Assembly (NCBI RefSeq): GCF_018991925.1
Contig: NW_024744357.1
Coordinates: forward strand, 4,867,919 to 4,931,918
Origin: Homarus americanus
Taxonomy: Eukaryota > Arthropoda > Malacostraca > Decapoda > Nephropidae
Length of the DNA: 64,000 nucleotides
Reading direction: 5' to 3'
Program-made: the position numbers and the translations under genes
Notes under the pieces: model-generated
Databases searched by the model: none
Told to the model about the DNA's origin: nothing
Seen by the model: the letters and a program-made list of their open reading frames with translations, nothing else
Shown here: piece by piece, positions 23,218 to 36,853 of the stretch
Numbering within the stretch: the stretch's first letter is position 1
Layout: each line of letters begins with the position of its first letter

Positions 23218-23446
23218 AAGCCAAGCCAAGCCAAATCACAATAGATATTCCTCGTAAATCAGCGAGTCTTGTTTACACAGCTTGGCTTCGTCATCTTACA
23301 GCATTATACTCTCACGCCTCAACTCCTCAGCATCACTAAGGTTGAAAGATCTATTTTTTACCAGAGAGAAAACGTCGAGATGAACGAGATCAAACGAACA
23401 CAGTCCACAAAGGTGTTCACTCAGGTAGGTGTTGTGGAAGAAGGTG

Positions 23447-23660
23447 GTTGACGTCTGCAGAGGTTGTTTGGTTGACGTCTACAGAGGTTGTTTGGTTGAC
23501 GTCTGCAGAGGTTGTTTGGTTGACGTCTGCAGAGTGCTGCTTCTGCTGATTGCCTGCAGAGTGTTGCTTGGTTGACACGCCCACAGAGTGCTGCTCGGGT
23601 CACGCCCACAGAGGCTGGTTTGGCTGACGCTCACAGAGCTGCTCGGGCTGACGCTCCGCA
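23447..23660. repeat. 24-bp tandem repeat, inverted copy, partly degenerate
   Basis: Four clean units of the 24-bp family are followed by about 130 bp of degraded units containing CACAGAGTGCTGC and similar variants that are not seen in the other two copies. Confidence 0.8.
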
Positions 23661-24064
23661 GAGGCTGTTTGCCGAGGGAGTCGAGACATACACTTAACCC
23701 AGCCCCTTGTGCCAGTTTTATTTGAGTTAAGGAAAATATCTATATGTATATGTGAAAGAGCAATATATATATCAACTTTTTTTTTTTTTTTTTTTCGATA
23801 TACTAGTTTGTTTGCAATATTTCACTTAGTAGTGAAATAATGTGCTTTTTCAAAGAAAGGCTGAAGGGGGGGGTTGAAGGTACTCAATACAGGTGAGAAT
23901 CTCAGGTGAGTAAAGGTGTGTTAGAGAGATGGATGGTTGGATCGACATTTAACCTTCCTTGTTGGCCGAGAACCATCTATTAACCCTGATGTGGACAAAT
24001 GTGGTTGGTGGATGGTTGTCGCCGCTAAGATCTTGAACACTAAATATATCCACCTGGTGTTATT

Positions 24065-24130
<66 letters not shown>

Positions 24131-24396
24131 ACATGTAATTGGACAGATGATATATAGCACCTTTCTTATTATTTAAACCGAATGTGAACTTAATTGCAAC
24201 ACAGCTAAAGCAAATAAGGGGTGGAGGGCAGGGGAAGGGGTAGGAGGGGCAGTAGTGAGGCAGGGGGAGGGGGCAGTAGGGGGTAGGTGAGGGGAGAAAA
24301 GGGGGGTGGGGGGTGGTGGGTTAGTTTCAATTTAAGTGGATCACCAGATAATTGCTTGAATTTATGATATTAGCAACACAATATGGAGTCCACAGT

Positions 24397-24449
<53 letters not shown>

Positions 24450-25269
24450 CACCAACCATATCTCAATGCCTCTCCAACTCAATATACCCAACACAATTAT
24501 ACCATTCTTCACACCTAACCAATCAACTAATTTCTACCAACACACCTTAGTGAATACCTGTAGTAAAGATATACCTGTACACTTATTAACTTGACCTTGT
24601 TCTCACATTATTATCCTCTATAAGTGTACTAGCAGCCACCATTTCTACTCTACTTAATATAAATAACATTACTGAGAACAGAAATAAGATTAATTCAACA
24701 CAAAGAATATAATTAAAACCAGCATAGGTAAAAATTTTAATATGCAAGGTGAGGTGAGGTTAATGTTAGCGTCAGCCCAGCACACCTGTACCTGTCAAGA
24801 ACTTCAATATTAATCAGTTTTTATAGTCAGGTTGATACAGCGTTATCGTAAGTTATCGTTCCTATATCGTATTATGTATTTCTGACAGGTAAGAATCAAG
24901 ACCCCCCCACCTGACTAATTATCGACAGGTAAGAATCAATGCCTACCTGCACCTCATGAGAATATAGCAGTGTAGGTAGTAGTGGTAGGGGTTAAGGAGG
25001 CGTTTCAACAATGTATAATTGGTGATTGTAAGGTGTGGTAACTGAGAGACGTCACCAATACAGAGAACTAACAGGTAGATTGTAACCGTAATGACAATCT
25101 TGAAGTAAATTGGTTATTTTTTTGGAGGTGATTCAGAAAATAACTATTGATTATCGCTCCAATAAACTCCCCTTTAGTACTGGGTGTGTGGGAGGGCGGG
25201 GGGGGGGTGTCCAACATTCGGTTTTCAATACGATAATTATTTTTGTTGATTTTTTTTCTTTTGAAGTTA

Positions 25270-25375
25270 TTGAAGGAATGATGGTGATGATGATGATGAT
25301 GATGATGGTGATGATGGTGGTGATGGTGATGGTGGTGATGATGGTGATGGTGGTGATGATGGTGATGGTGATAAA
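25270..25375. repeat. (GAT/GGT)n tract
   Basis: Mixed GATGAT/GGTGAT triplets. The reverse complement occurs at about 28262-28320. Histidine- or methionine-rich readings here are artefacts. Confidence 0.9.
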
Positions 25376-25602
25376 TTTGATAATAGTTTGAGAGGAATAT
25401 TGATGATAATAATAATAATAATAATAATAATAACTCCAACATCCCCCCAAAAAAAGAAAGAATTACTAATAAATATTAATAACACTAATAACAGCAATAA
25501 CAATATCCATAACAATAACAAGCCTCAGGTGTAATTATCCCCAGGTAATTTGCATGACGAAAAGCATCACTTAATAACTAGATTTTTAATACTATATTCT
25601 AG

Positions 25603-25653
<51 letters not shown>

Positions 25654-25925
25654 CCACACTCAAACTACCTCCTTCATATTGCTTTTTTAACACCTTGTCC
25701 AGGTTCAAGGTAATTAGTCTTTGTACAGTTTATTTTACGTGCGTTAAATATTTACATCTCGTTATGAAAAGATAAATATATATGTGTGTGTGTTTTTACT
25801 TATGTGGGGTCGTTGTTATGATAAGTCGAGTCTCTGAGGAGTTTGGAAGTCATTTTGAATCCGTCTATTTTGGTTTGGTTAGGTTCGGTTAGGTGGTTCA
25901 TTGAGGGTTCAGATGAGGGGGTTTC

Positions 25926-25968
<43 letters not shown>

Positions 25969-26324
25969 CTATATATACCTGGCAGCTGGCACTATTAATG
26001 GCACTGCACCCAACAGCCTCTCTTTCCTCATCTGTAAAGTCAGGCACACATTAAGATTCAGTTGAATTAGAAGTACTTGGAGATCGAACCAATGTCCCGA
26101 ATAATGCAACACAGTGCGGATTATATGCTACGAGCTGCTTGCTGATTGGATGAAATTATAGGCACCATGACGTTGATTGGATGAGAAAGCAAGGCACCAT
26201 GATGCTTAATGATACTGATTGGATAAGAACACAGGTACCTTAATGCTAATTGGTTGAATATTCTAGCTCCCTGGTCATGATTGGATGAGATATTAGGAAC
26301 TGTGAAGATCATTGAACGGACAAT

Positions 26325-26400
<76 letters not shown>
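26325..26400. repeat. (CA)n microsatellite at contig end
   Basis: The contig stops inside a CA run. The matching TG run in unit 3 is 27403-27458. Assemblies often break in such runs. Confidence 0.95.
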
Positions 26401-26500
26401 NNNNNNNNNNNNNNNNNNNNNNNNNNNNNNNNNNNNNNNNNNNNNNNNNNNNNNNNNNNNNNNNNNNNNNNNNNNNNNNNNNNNNNNNNNNNNNNNNNNN
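26401..26500. other. Assembly gap, 100 N
   Basis: Second gap of exactly 100 N. The sequences on its two sides are inverted copies of each other. Confidence 0.98.
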
Positions 26501-27399
26501 CTAGACCTTCTTCCTCACCTATAGTTATTATATATCATATTTGTATCACTTATGTTACTTGTATATTATTTGTTAATCAAGAGAACCCATTCCCAATATG
26601 AAACTTATATTTTCTATTGCCAATGCTCTTTCAATAAACCGTTAATTAAAATATTATAATATACAACACATACATACAATATTATACATATATTATTATT
26701 ACATATACATACACATATTAGAGAAAATAAATGATAACAGAACACTAGATACAAAACACTGAGACTACAGAATGCCAACAGCCCAGATAAGAAAATACAA
26801 GTAGACTCAACCTCAGCAGGTACTATAAGGAATAGCAAGCAAATTATCTCACTGTATTGTAAAATTTCGAACTGATCATGATGGACGATTAAGGCACTTG
26901 CACTCAAGGAGTAAAGACCATGAGAGGCAGTGACGTGATGCCACCCCACCTCCCCATCCCCATTCCTTCGTCCTCCTCCTCCTTCAGCCAAGTTCACCTC
27001 GGCAATGTTAATGAAATCACTGAGGTTAACAATGTTAAAAGTAAACTGAGACTATTGTTCAGCCCAAGACATCTTCAGAGGCACTGAATTACAAAGACTG
27101 AGAGGCTATGTACACAGGGTGACTTACAAAACATGGGAGGTCAGCCAAAACATGGCTTGTACCACCTCTCAGTCAATACAATTCAGTGTTCTGAAGATGT
27201 CTTGAATAGAGACGAAAGCTAAGTGTCCATTGTTTCCTCTTTTTTCCTGTGTAAAAAATTTTCATCGATTTATCTTGTCCACGTTTCATAGGTTAATCCA
27301 TATATATATATATATAACAGATAGCAACCGAACAGTACAGAACACTAGATACAAAACATGAGACTAAATGCAATAAACAGCCCAGTTGAGAATGGCAAA

Positions 27400-27402
<3 letters not shown>
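26501..27402. other. Spacer between inverted units
   Basis: AT-rich sequence without a convincing gene. It contains a sequence ending in CAATAAACCGTTAATTAAAAT (about 26628-26648), like the LINE tails above. A segment around 26735-26800 (AGAACACTAGATACAAAAC...) recurs in direct orientation at about 27335-27395. A 150-bp imperfect hairpin lies at 27061-27215. Confidence 0.6.
27061..27215. repeat. Imperfect inverted repeat (hairpin), MITE- or PLE-like
   Basis: CAAGACATCTTCAGAGGCAC on the left pairs with the complement of GTGTTCTGAAGATGTCTTG on the right. Inside these, ACTGAGAGG pairs with CCTCTCAGT. The phrase CTGAAGATGTCTTGAATAGA followed by GACGAAAGC resembles terminal sequences of Penelope-like elements, but no GIY-YIG or RT frame is present, so the origin is open. 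Confidence 0.55.
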
Positions 27403-27459
<57 letters not shown>

Positions 27460-27774
27460 ATTGTTCAATGATCTTCACAGTTCTATCTTCATCCAATCAT
27501 AGACCAGGGAGCTAGAATATTCAACCAATTAGCATTAAGGTTCTGTGTTCTTATCCAATCAGTACAAGCATCATGGTGCCTTTGCTTTTCATCCACCAAC
27601 AGCCATACCTTTATCCAACAGCAAGTCTGTAGCATATAATCCGCACTGTGTTGTTATTTCCGACATTGTTCGATCTCCAAGTACTTTAATTAACTGAATT
27701 TAATGACTTACAGATGAGGAAAGAGAGGATGTTAAGAAGTGCCATTAATAGTGCCAGCTGCCCGGTATATATAG

Positions 27775-27829
<55 letters not shown>

Positions 27830-29449
27830 GAAACCAATGAACCCCCAATGAACCACCCAACCGAACCTTAACCAAACCAAAATAGACGATTCAAAATGAC
27901 TTCCAAACTCCTAGAATTTGACTTAAAATAACCCCACATAAGTAAAACAAATACATATATATTTATCTTTTCATAACGAGATGTAAATATTTAACGCACG
28001 TAAAATAAACTGTACAAAGACATTAATTAACCTTGAACCCAGATATTATAAAAGCAATGAGTTTGAGTGTGGTAGTGTGTGTGTGTGTGTGTGTGTTCTA
28101 GAATATAGTATTAAAAATCTAAATCATGGGGATAATTACACCTGAGGTTTGTTATTGTTATGGATATTGTTATATATTAATATTTATAGTAATTTTTCTT
28201 TTGGGGATGTTGGAGTTATTATTATTAATATTACTATTATTATTCAATATCAAACTATTAATCTACCACACCACCATCATCATCACCACCATCACCATCA
28301 CCATCATCATCATCATCATTCCTTCAATAACTTCAAAAGAAAAATCAAATAAAATAATTATTATCGTATTAAGAGAAAACCAGAATAAGTTGGACAATTC
28401 CCGCCCTGCCCTCCCCCCTCCCCCATAACAACAACACACCCAGTACTAAAAGGAGATTATTGGAGCAGATAATCACTTAGTTATTTTCTGAATCACATCC
28501 AAAAAAAAATAACCACTTCCATTTCAAGATTGTCATATTACAATCTACCTGTTAGTGCTTAGTACTGGTGACCTCTCTCAGTTACCATACACCTTACAAT
28601 CACCAATTATACATTGTTGAAACGCCTCCTTAACCCCACCAATAACTACTCATACACTGCTATATTCTATGAGGTACAGGTAGGCATTGATTCTACCTGT
28701 CGATAATTAGTCAGGTGGGGGGTCTTGATTTTACCTGTCAGAAATATAATACGATATAAGAACGATAACTTACGATAACGCTGTATCAACCTGACTATAA
28801 AAAACTGATTAATATTGTAGTTCTTGACAGGTACAGTGTGCTGGCTGACGCTAACATTAACCTCAAACTCACCTTGCAAATTGTAACCTTTACCATGCTG
28901 GTTTTAATTATATTCTTTGTGTTGAATTAATCTTATTTCTGTTCTCAGTAATGACGTTATTTATATGCTAAGTAGAGGAAATGGTGGTTGCTAGTACACT
29001 TTATAGAGGATAATAATGTGGAGAACAAAGTTAAATTAAATGTAAAGGTATATCTTTACTTCAGGTATTCACTAAGGTGTAAGGTAGAAATTAGTTGATT
29101 GGTTAGGTGTGAAGAATGCATTATAGGTAGGTATATTGAGTTGGAGAGGCATTGAGATGGTTATGAAGCTCTCTCTCTCTCTCTTCTCTTGACTGTGGAC
29201 TCCATATTAGTTATTGCTACATCACAAATTCACAATTATCTGGTGATCCACTTAAATTGAAACAACCCACCACCCCCCATCCCCTTTTCTCCCCCACCAC
29301 CACCCCCTACTGCCCCCCCTTTCTCCTCACCCCTACTGCCCCCTCCTTCCCCCTCCCCCTCCCGCCCCCTTGTTGCTTTAGCTGTGTTGCAATTAAGTTC
29401 ATTCAGTTTAAATTATAAGAAAGGTTGTATATATACGTCTGTCCAGGTA

Positions 29450-29491
<42 letters not shown>

Positions 29492-29879
29492 ATAACACCA
29501 GGTGGATATATTTAGTGTTCAAGATGTAGCGGCGACAACCATCCACACCAACCACAGTACTATCCACATCAGGGTTAATAGATGGTTCTCGGCCAACAGG
29601 AAGGTTAAACATCGATCAACCATCCACTCTCTAACACACCTTTACTCACCTGATTCTCACCTGTATTATGAGTACCTTCAACCCCCTTCAACTCCCCAAA
29701 AAAACCCATTATTTCACTACTAAATCAAATATATTACCAAACAAACTAATTATATCGAAAAAAAAAAAGTTGATATATATTTACTTTCTTTCACATATAC
29801 ATATAGATATTTTCCTTAACTCCAAATAAAACCTTCAGGGTCCCCGTTCAGTCATACCTTCATCTGTCGACTCCTCAAC

Positions 29880-30263
29880 CAAAACAACCTCTGTAGACGT
29901 CAACCAAACAACCTCTGTAGACGTCAACCAAACAACCTCTGTAGACGTCACCAAACAACCTCTGTAGACGTCAACCAAACAACCTCTGTAGACGTCAACC
30001 AAACAACCTCTGTAGACGTCAACCAAACAACCTCTGTAGACGTCAACCAAACAACCTCTGTAGACGTCAACCAAGCAACCTCTGTAGACGTCAACCAAAC
30101 AACCCTGTAGACGTCAACCAAACAACCTCTGTAGACGTCAACCAAACCCTCCTGTAGACGTCAAACAAACAACCTCTGTAGACGTCAAACAAACAACCTC
30201 TGTAGACGTCAACCAAACAACCTCTGTAGACGTCAACCAAACAACCTCTGCAGACGTCAACCA
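29880..30263. repeat. 24-bp tandem repeat, about 16 units
   Basis: Expanded version of the array at 901-1068, with occasional one- or two-base deletions within units. Translations (VDVYRGCL repeats on the minus strand) are artefacts. Confidence 0.95.
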
Positions 30264-30487
30264 CCTTCTTCCACAACACCTACCTGAGTGAACACCTTTG
30301 TGGACTGTGTTCGTTTGATCTCGTTCATCTCGACGTTTTCTCTCTGGTAAAAATAGATCTTTCAACCTTAGTGATGCTGAGGAGTTGAGGCGTGAGTATA
30401 ATGCTGTCAGGTGACGAAGCTAAGCTGTGTAAACAAGACTCCTTTGATTTACAGGAATATCTATTGTGATTTGGCGGCGGCTTAGCG

Positions 30488-30521
30488 GTTAGGATTAGGA
30501 TTAGGTTAGGTTAGGTTAGGT
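30488..30521 (+). repeat. Interstitial (TTAGG)n array, unit 3
   Basis: TTAGG repeats preceded by GGATTAGGAT variants. This is the counterpart of 1281-1336, but with the TTGGC block largely degraded. Confidence 0.85.
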
Positions 30522-30640
30522 ACTTAATGATATATTTATGCTTATATTTCTAGATAAAGCTTTTGTGACCATGAAGTAAAGAAATTGGGAGGAGATTGAG
30601 ATGGGTAGGAAGGGATATACAAAGTAGTGAAAAAGCAAAG

Positions 30641-30712
<72 letters not shown>

Positions 30713-30978
30713 TATATGTGTTCACAACTCCAGATTAACTTTAATATTTATTCAACACTTGGAATGAATAACGTAAATGAATAAATGCATACTGTAATAA
30801 ACTTGTCACCGATACTGAAGCCAAAAATTAAAAACAACGCCCAGCAGTAGTCAGTGTGTCACCAAGGTTAACACGGAAGGTTTTGACTTCACACGAGACC
30901 ACAGGTAATTTACTCACCTGTTGTTAATTTAAAATGTTATCTATCACAGGTAATTACAAGGTGTCAAACTTCACTGTG

Positions 30979-31044
<66 letters not shown>

Positions 31045-31135
31045 GATCATGTATGTATTATGTGCTTCAACTAGTGTAATAAATCTTAGACGAAACCTTG
31101 TAAATACTAATGTACAACACACACACACACACACC

Positions 31136-31377
31136 TGGTGCAGTCTGCCAACTCCTGGGTGTAACTATAGACAACAAACTTGACTGGAAGGCCTAAAAGC
31201 CTGCACCGATAGATATAAGAACAGCACCATCCATCTATAGTTAAAATAATAAACAACTCTGATTTATGTACTGTACAGCCCTGTAAATGTATTCAGCATA
31301 TTATATCATTATGTCTAAATCAAATGTAAGTCTGTATATTTTCAGCCACCGGCTGCAACTCTATTAATAAACCGTTT
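31136..31377 (+). mobile_element. LINE 3' remnant with internal deletion
   Basis: This begins like the fragment at 1930 (CTGGTGCAGTCTGCC) but jumps from the GACTGGAAGG motif straight to the sequence found at about 2380 in copy 1, removing about 400 bp of RT frame. The 3' hairpin and AATAAACCG tail, then (ATT)n, are retained. Confidence 0.75.
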
Positions 31378-31396
31378 TTATTATTATTATTATTAT

Positions 31397-31429
<33 letters not shown>

Positions 31430-31782
31430 CCTGAGCAGCTGCCCCATTGGCCAATGTTCGGCCCATTCCCCAGAATCCCTCTCCCCGACCCATCCTCACC
31501 ACCGGGATATCTACATAATCAAAAGTGACAATTTCGTTTCGGAAAAAAGTGGGACCGGTGAACAGTGATGGAACAGTGTTTAAGCCAGTGAATTCAGCAC
31601 TAGACAGTACCAGTGAGAGCAGTGACCCACCAATGGGATAAGTACCCTGGGAACCAACTGCCATCTTCTGACAAGGAGGTGCTAATCAGTCCACCCTGGG
31701 AACAACAGTGGGTCGGCTTCACACCTGACTACGAAATAACACAACACCACCCAGCAGGGTGGGGTACTGTGACACCACCCAC

Positions 31783-32735
31783 ACCACCCGGTGGCCCCTG
31801 ACTACACGAGGTCCTTCATATCAACACCCGAGGACGAGTTACTACACCACGTGAACACCACACCACCCGGTGTCCCCATGACTACACGAGGTCCTTCATA
31901 TCAACACCCGAGGACGAGTTACTACACCACGTGAACACCACACCACCCGGTGTCCCCATGACTACACGAGGTCCTTCATATCAACACCCGAGGACGAGTT
32001 ACTACCACGTGGACACCACACCCAGTGTCCCCCATGACAACGTGGGTCCTTCATATCAACACCCGAGGACGAGTTACTGCCACGTGAACACCCACCACCC
32101 GGTGTCCCCATGACAACGTGAGGTCCTTCATATCAACACCCGAGGACGAGTTACTGCACCACGTGAACACACACCACCCGGTGTCCCCATGACAACGTGA
32201 GGTCCTTCATATCAACACCCGAGGACGAGTTACTACACCACGTGAACACCACCACCCGGTGTCCCCATGACAACGTGAGGTCCTTCATATCAACACCCGA
32301 GGACGAGTTACTGCACCACGTGAACACCACCGCGTGTCCCCATGACTACACGAGGTCCTTCATATCAACACCCGAGGACGAGTTACTACACCACGTGAAC
32401 ACCACCACCCGGTGTCCCCATGACAACGTGAGGTCCTTCATATCAACACCCGAGGACGAGTTACCCCACGTACACACCACCCGGTGTCCCCATGACAACG
32501 TGAGGTCCTCATATCAACACCCGAGGACGAGTTACTACACCACGTGAACACCACACCACCCGGTGTCCCCATGACAACGTGGTCCTTCATATCAACACCC
32601 GAGGACGAGTTACTACACCACGTGAACACCACACCACCCGGTGTCCCACATGACCACGTGAGGTCCTTCATATCAACACCCGAGGACAGTTACTACACCA
32701 CGTGAACACCACACCACCTGGTGTCTCCATGACCA
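31783..32735. repeat. 80-bp minisatellite, unit 3
   Basis: About 12 units of the same 80-bp family as 3002-3915. Most carry CCACGTGAACACC, and several have short deletions. Confidence 0.95.
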
Positions 32736-32879
32736 GCCCAGGCCCGGGCCATCAACTGTAAACTATAATAATTTGTATGTTCAATTCATGTTCCTTCTTC
32801 TTTCAGTAATAAAAGCTTTTGTTAAACGACCCACCCACCCCATGTCTTTGTTGTAATAAGTCATTTTTGTCCAATGTAT

Positions 32880-32923
32880 ATTTTTCAGCCTTCGGGCTGC
32901 AGAACCTTTTCAATAAACGGTTA

Positions 32924-33017
<94 letters not shown>
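32880..33017 (+). mobile_element. LINE 3' tail with (ATT)n/(GTT)n, unit 3
   Basis: CAGCCTTCGGGCTG hairpin, CAATAAACGGTTAATTATT, then about 60 bp of ATT and about 25 bp of GTT triplets. It corresponds to 4067-4556 in copy 1, where the triplet tract is mostly GTT and far longer. Confidence 0.7.
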
Positions 33018-33268
33018 CTTTACACATCAACGACCTAATTGACTTCTGCTGAGCCAAGTGGTAATAAGACCAAGTAAGTCCCTCCTCCCATGTCCCTCTC
33101 CTTCTCCCTCCTTCCCATCACTCCCTTCCTTCCTCCCCTCCCCCTCCCCACCTGAGACGGAGGTAAGTGTAGCAGCCACGTCACACAGGTAGTTAACAAG
33201 CCAACGTGACCCAACACCTTTCTCATGTTGATGGACACTGATGAGCACATGTGAGAATGATTGTAATA

Positions 33269-33307
<39 letters not shown>

Positions 33308-35401
33308 GATAATAGCAGTGTGTTGTTGAGTGATGGGGAGAAGAAAAGGTTATTATCATTAACAGGTGAGGCACCGTGAAGGTCAGCCAGTCAGCCAGTC
33401 AGTCAGTACCTGTGTTGACGTGGACTGATCTTAACTCATAACAATCCATCGTTCGTGTACCGGGTTTATGCCCATTACGTCACATATTTTTACAAATTTA
33501 ATCTTTTAACATAGAGATACAATTGTCAGTAGAAGAGGAATTGAATAGCTACCATCACAGGAAGGTATCGCACATATTGCAGTATTTTGTAAAGAGTCAG
33601 AGGCAATTTAAAAGCAATACCACACGTCACTGCACAGAAGATCTCGTCATGATTTGGTCGATCGCTACAAAATCCTGTCAGCTGGGCGCCATGAACGTCC
33701 ACCATTCATACACCAGGGGCAAGTCGGTGGCTCACTGACGATTTTGAATAACTGTTGTGTTTATTGTTGGTTTTGCTCGTGTTATTGTTGTAGTGTTGTT
33801 ATTACTAAGTCTTTCATATCAAACCGCTTCAAGTCCCTCACACAGACGATTCATTAGAGTAAACAGTATATATTTATTTACATAGTACATGGTATATAGG
33901 TCAAGTGCAGCGGAGGGGGAGGTAGGGGAAGAGGGGAGGGAGGGGAAGAGGTGGAAGGGGTGGGAGAGAAGTGAAAGTGGAAAGGGGTGGAGATGGAAGG
34001 TAAGGGAGGGAGGGGAGAGGAGGACGGGGAGATGGTGTTGGAATGGGAGAGGAGAGTGGAGGGAGGTGATGGAGGGAAGTGAAGTATTGACAAGTGTTCA
34101 ATATCGATAAAGATGAAAAACACTAATGATTAGAATTTTTTAACTCCTCCAAAGCTCACAACTCAAAAATACAGTTGAATAATTTCAACAGCAGTTTACA
34201 TTACATACCACTAGTAATTTCTGAGAGGCAAGACCATATATTATTACATTCATTACACTGTTTTAATTCTTTATGGTATTAATTACATTCTGTGTATATA
34301 TAACGGGGCGTCAGCATAGGATTAATACGGATATTATGTGGATTTTTTCCGAACCATTAAATCCGGATAACTGGTTGGTTCTCTGAACCCAAACTGCCTG
34401 CCACTACCCCCCTCCCCTGCCACCTCACCCCTCCCCTGCCACTACCCCCTCCCCCCTGCCACTACCCCCCTCCTCCTGCCACTACCCCCTCCCTCCTGTC
34501 ACTATCCTCCCTCACCACCCCCTCCCTCCTGCCACTACACCCTCCCCCTGCCACTACCCTCCCTCCTGCCACTACCCTCCCTGCCACCACCCCCTCCCTG
34601 CCACTACCCCTCCAACCCCTGCCACCACCCCCCTCCCTCCTGTCACCATCCCTCCCCCCTGTCACTACCCCTCCCTCCTCCTGCCACCACCCTCCCCCCC
34701 CCTGCCACCACCCCCTCCCCCCTGCCACCACCCACTCCCTCCTGCCACTACCCCCTCCCCCTGCCACCCTCCCCCCCCTGCCACTACTCCCTTCAACCCT
34801 GTCACTACCCCGTCCCCTGTCACTATCCCTCCCCCCTGTCACCACCCCTCCCCCTGCCACCACCTCCCCCCTGCCACTACCCCTCCCCCCCACACTACTC
34901 CCTCCCCCTGCCACTCACCCTCCCCTGCCACTACCCCCTCCCCCTGCCACTCACTCCCTCCCCCCTGCCACTCCCTCCCCCCTGCCACTACTCCCTCCTG
35001 CCACTACCCCCTCCAAACACTTCCTCCAAGGTTTCTCCATCAGGTCTTCACTTGGACTTGCCACTTACCTTGAGTGCCACTTGGGATCAACACAAGGCAC
35101 TTCTTGACAGAGTTTCTGCTGTTGAGTGTTTTCTCCCCTGTGTGTGTGTGTGTGTGTGTGTGTGGTTCTGTCTGTCTGTCTGTCTGTATGTGCTTGTATC
35201 TGTGTGTACTGTGTGTATGCATGTATGTAATGTATATATATGCATGTACGTTTATATACATAGCGTATGTATGTATATATGTATGTATCCATGATAACAT
35301 CCAATCCATCACTCTGGACACACACACACACATCATTTATCTTCTCATAATTCACAAACTCATAAATCCTCCTCACACTTTTACGACCTCATCATATCAC
35401 G

Positions 35402-35434
<33 letters not shown>

Positions 35435-35544
35435 CTACCTTGTTATTCAACCCTACGTGTCGTGTTGCCTCGTTGACAGCAAATATATTTTCTGGTTTAT
35501 TTGCAGAAAAATTATACCTGGTGACGTGTTGTGTTGGTCTTTGA

Positions 35545-35790
35545 GTACGATGATGATTTTAATCCCTTGAGTACTATGGTGATCTTAATTTATTGAGTAC
35601 TATGGTGATCTTAATCCTTGAGTACTATGGTGATCTTAGTTTATTGAGTACTATGGTGATCTAATCCCTTGAGTACTATGGTGATCTTAATTTATTGAGT
35701 ACTATGGTGATCTTAATCCCTTGAGTACTATGGTGATCTTAATTTATTGAGTACTATGGTGATCTTAATCCCTTGAGTGATTTTAATTCC
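35545..35790. repeat. Expanded 26-30-bp tandem repeat
   Basis: Repeats of TTGAGTACTATGGTGATCTT alternate with AATCCC and AATTTA linkers, about nine units. Copy 1 has only three or four at about 7130-7245. Confidence 0.85.
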
Positions 35791-35836
35791 TTGAGTACAG
35801 AACAATGTCGACTTTTTGTCTATTCTTTAACTGAGG

Positions 35837-35886
<50 letters not shown>

Positions 35887-36573
35887 GCATTCGATTCGTA
35901 CTGAAGGTGAATGAGTCAGCAGATATACAATGCCTAAAGAATGCCCAATGTCTGGCTATATGCCCCTTCTCTCCCTTACTCTCCACCCCCCTGACCTCCT
36001 ACCTCCACCCCCGACCCTCCTCCCTCCCTCCTACCCTCCACCCCCCCCTGACCTCCTCCCTCCCACTCCTCCCTCCTACCCTCCACCGACCCTCCTACCC
36101 TCCCTCCTACCCCTCCCCCTCCTACCCTCCACCCCCCGACCCCCCTCCCACCTCCCTCCTACCCTCCACCCCTGACCCTCCTCCCACCCTCCCTCCTACC
36201 TCCACCCCCTCCCCCTTGTCCGTCCAAAAGAATGACGGAAGTGAGAATGATGAATGTCTTCCGTCCTGACATTCATCTCCTTCCGTATTTCAGAGACGTA
36301 ACTAGATGGAGTTGTCTGTCTGTCTGTCTGTCTGTTTACGTCTGTCTGTCTGTCTTCTCTTCGCGTCTCTCTCTCTCTATCTCATTGTCTTTCTGTCTGT
36401 CTGTCTGTCTGTCTGTCTTTAACCCAACACCCTGTCGCCCCTGTAACTCAATAACGAATGACATCAAACTGTCAGTTAATGGTTGCCGACTGTTAACTGT
36501 CACCACGGTAACTGTCACTCACCAGCGTCACCAACACACAGTACAGACACAGCTGACTTCTGTGTTCTTCCTG

Positions 36574-36692
36574 TTAGGTTAGGTTAGGTTAGGTTAGGTT
36601 AGGTTAGGTTTGTAGGTTAGGTTAGGTTAGGTTAGGTTCTGGTTAGGTTAGGTTAGGTTAGGTTAGGAGTTAGGTTAGGTTAGGTTAGGTTA
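36574..36692 (+). repeat. Interstitial (TTAGG)n array, about 120 bp
   Basis: About 22 TTAGG repeats with three short interruptions. It is at the same position as the 34-bp array at 7877-7910, so it is expanded roughly threefold. Confidence 0.9.
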
Positions 36693-36853
36693 GCATGTTC
36701 GATTATTAAAGACTTGAAAGAATGGGACATACATACATACATACATACATACATACATACATACATACACATACATACATACACACGAGAAGACTGGATA
36801 CTACTCAGTATTGTTTTTTAATCTCCAGGCACATGTCTCAAACAGTGTATGTG

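Larger units (their letters stand above)
27403..36853 (+). repeat. Large repeat unit, copy 3 (+ orientation)
   Basis: The left part (27403-29063) mirrors 24550-26400. From 29063 it is colinear with 1-8079. Differences include a 24-bp array expanded to about 16 units, a LINE fragment with about 400 bp deleted, expanded TGAGTACTATGGTGATCTTA repeats (about 35545-35790), an expanded TTAGG array (36574-36692), and many one- to few-base deletions, often in homopolymers or short repeats. Confidence 0.85.

Noticed and set aside
25068..25450. Histidine-rich frame (HHHH...)
   Set aside because: It is the complement of a GAT/GGT microsatellite.
26614..26997. 127-codon hydrophobic minus-strand frame
   Set aside because: The sequence is part of a repeat spacer, has no recognisable domain, and part of it recurs as a direct repeat near 27335.
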